Below are positions 63,549 to 64,000 of a DNA stretch of 64,000 bases, piece after piece; position 1 is the first letter of the stretch, and every line of letters starts with the position of its first letter. Under the pieces are notes generated by a model that was not told where the DNA came from, searched no databases, and was given only the letters and a program-made list of their open reading frames with translations. The stretch spans positions 248,001 to 312,000 of the forward strand of contig NZ_PIRF01000002.1 in assembly GCF_003049705.1 (NCBI RefSeq). The letters run 5' to 3'. The position numbers were made by a program, and so were the translations under genes. This DNA comes from Campylobacter concisus (GTDB taxonomy: Bacteria; Campylobacterota; Campylobacteria; Campylobacterales; Campylobacteraceae).

Positions 63549-64000
63549 TTATCCTTTAAAACCAGTAAATCTAAAAATATTTATTATATTTATCGATAGC
63601 AAAACTATACTAATAGCTATAAAAATCATACCTGCTTGCACTAAAATTTCTAGTTCAAAGCAAGTTGAGAGAAGATAGCAAAGAAGCGAGATAGCATTAA
63701 AAGCTATACCAAAATAAGCTATCTTTTTTAGTATCATAGCATCAAGAAGTGGCACTTTTACCTTTCCAACAAAAGGTGCTACATAGTGATACCATATGAG
63801 AAATGGTGCAATCTTGTAAAGATGAGCTACGATAAAAGCAAACAAAAAGCCATATATTAAAAAATATGCAGCTAAATTTAATTTGTCTAAAGCTATAAAA
63901 ACAGTGGCACCAAGCAAAGCCACCAACGAAAGCACTATATTTACATTCCAGTAATCATACGCCTTTCTAACGCGTTTTTTTAAAATATAAAGCGCTTGAA
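63549..64000 (-). CDS. Integral membrane protein, N-terminus beyond window
   Basis: The frame is open to base 64000 on the minus strand, so this is the C-terminal 150 codons of a larger protein. At least four hydrophobic segments are seen, with the conserved-looking polar run KIAPFLIWYHYVAPFVGKVK between them. The ending FRFTGFKG is short. Family not recognised; the segment resembles the end of multi-span proteins with histidine-bearing helices. It is followed by the DUF59 gene after 3 bases, suggesting a joint role. Confidence 0.8.
   Translation of the reverse strand, partial: QALYILKKRVRKAYDYWNVNIVLSLVALLGATVFIALDKLNLAAYFLIYGFLFAFIVAHLYKIAPFLIWYHYVAPFVGKVKVPLLDAMILKKIAYFGIAFNAISLLCYLLSTCFELEILVQAGMIFIAISIVLLSINIINIFRFTGFKG

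Overview
The window is a compact, AT-rich chromosomal segment of a Campylobacter-like epsilonproteobacterium. The evidence is the gene content and order: gmhA-hldE-hldD-gmhB-cytochrome c553, ftsK-flgL, cprS-cprR-htrA-cbpA-hspR-kefB, lolC-secA-lolA-helicase-lipoprotein, ftsL?-rsmH / ppiD-ftsA-ftsZ, and a hemC-fxsA-proS-hemA-ispB-DUF2018 operon that parallels Helicobacter pylori HP0237-HP0242. A flagellar sigma-54 promoter, many AAGGA-type ribosome sites and extended TATAAT -10 elements fit the same group. From memory, the mosaic of blocks looks more like the C. concisus / C. curvus / C. rectus branch than C. jejuni; this is inference.

Layout. 1-3.3 kb (minus): ADP-heptose synthesis for the LOS/LPS inner core. 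3.4-4.5 kb: periplasmic cytochrome c553, a dead tyrosine integrase, and tRNA-fMet and tRNA-Gln. 4.6-9.1 kb (minus): ftsK and flgL. 9.2-17.2 kb (plus): yaaA, HU, tRNA-Leu, an interrupted gene behind a FliA-type promoter, an AEC permease, an MxKDx-repeat protein with a two-component system, and an aldehyde dehydrogenase. 17.3-28.2 kb: a metallophosphatase with an unknown partner, YihY, a PgbA-like protein, a Csd3-like cell-wall peptidase, MgtE, a Nudix hydrolase, a previously overlooked 26-residue membrane peptide gene, polyphosphate kinase and a UbiD-type decarboxylase. 28.5-35.8 kb (minus): the haem / prolyl-tRNA / isoprenoid operon and small conserved genes. 35.9-39.8 kb: O-acetylhomoserine sulfhydrylase, a 490-bp gene-poor gap with an inverted-repeat element, and a K+/H+ antiporter. 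39.8-46.3 kb: an envelope and protein-folding stress block. 46.4-54.8 kb: SecA, LolA/LolC, a FliL-like protein, a PIF1-like helicase and a two-peptidase lipoprotein. 55-64 kb: small metabolic genes, division genes (ftsL candidate, rsmH, ftsA, ftsZ) and a DUF59 protein.

Most of the window is ordinary core genome. Genes cluster by task: envelope biogenesis (heptose, Lol, SecA, HtrA, Csd3-like and NlpC/P60-M15 peptidases), division (FtsK, FtsL candidate, FtsA, FtsZ), motility (FlgL, a FliA-promoter gene, a FliL-like protein) and stress regulation (HspR, CprRS, PPK). I found no CRISPR array, no intact mobile element and no clear new multi-gene system. The best leads are the FliA-promoter gene split by one in-frame TAA, a class II aldolase homologue that has lost its metal ligands, an apparent ATT start for ftsK, an HspR operator over the cbpA promoter, the MxKDx/two-component unit and the NlpC/P60-M15 fusion lipoprotein.
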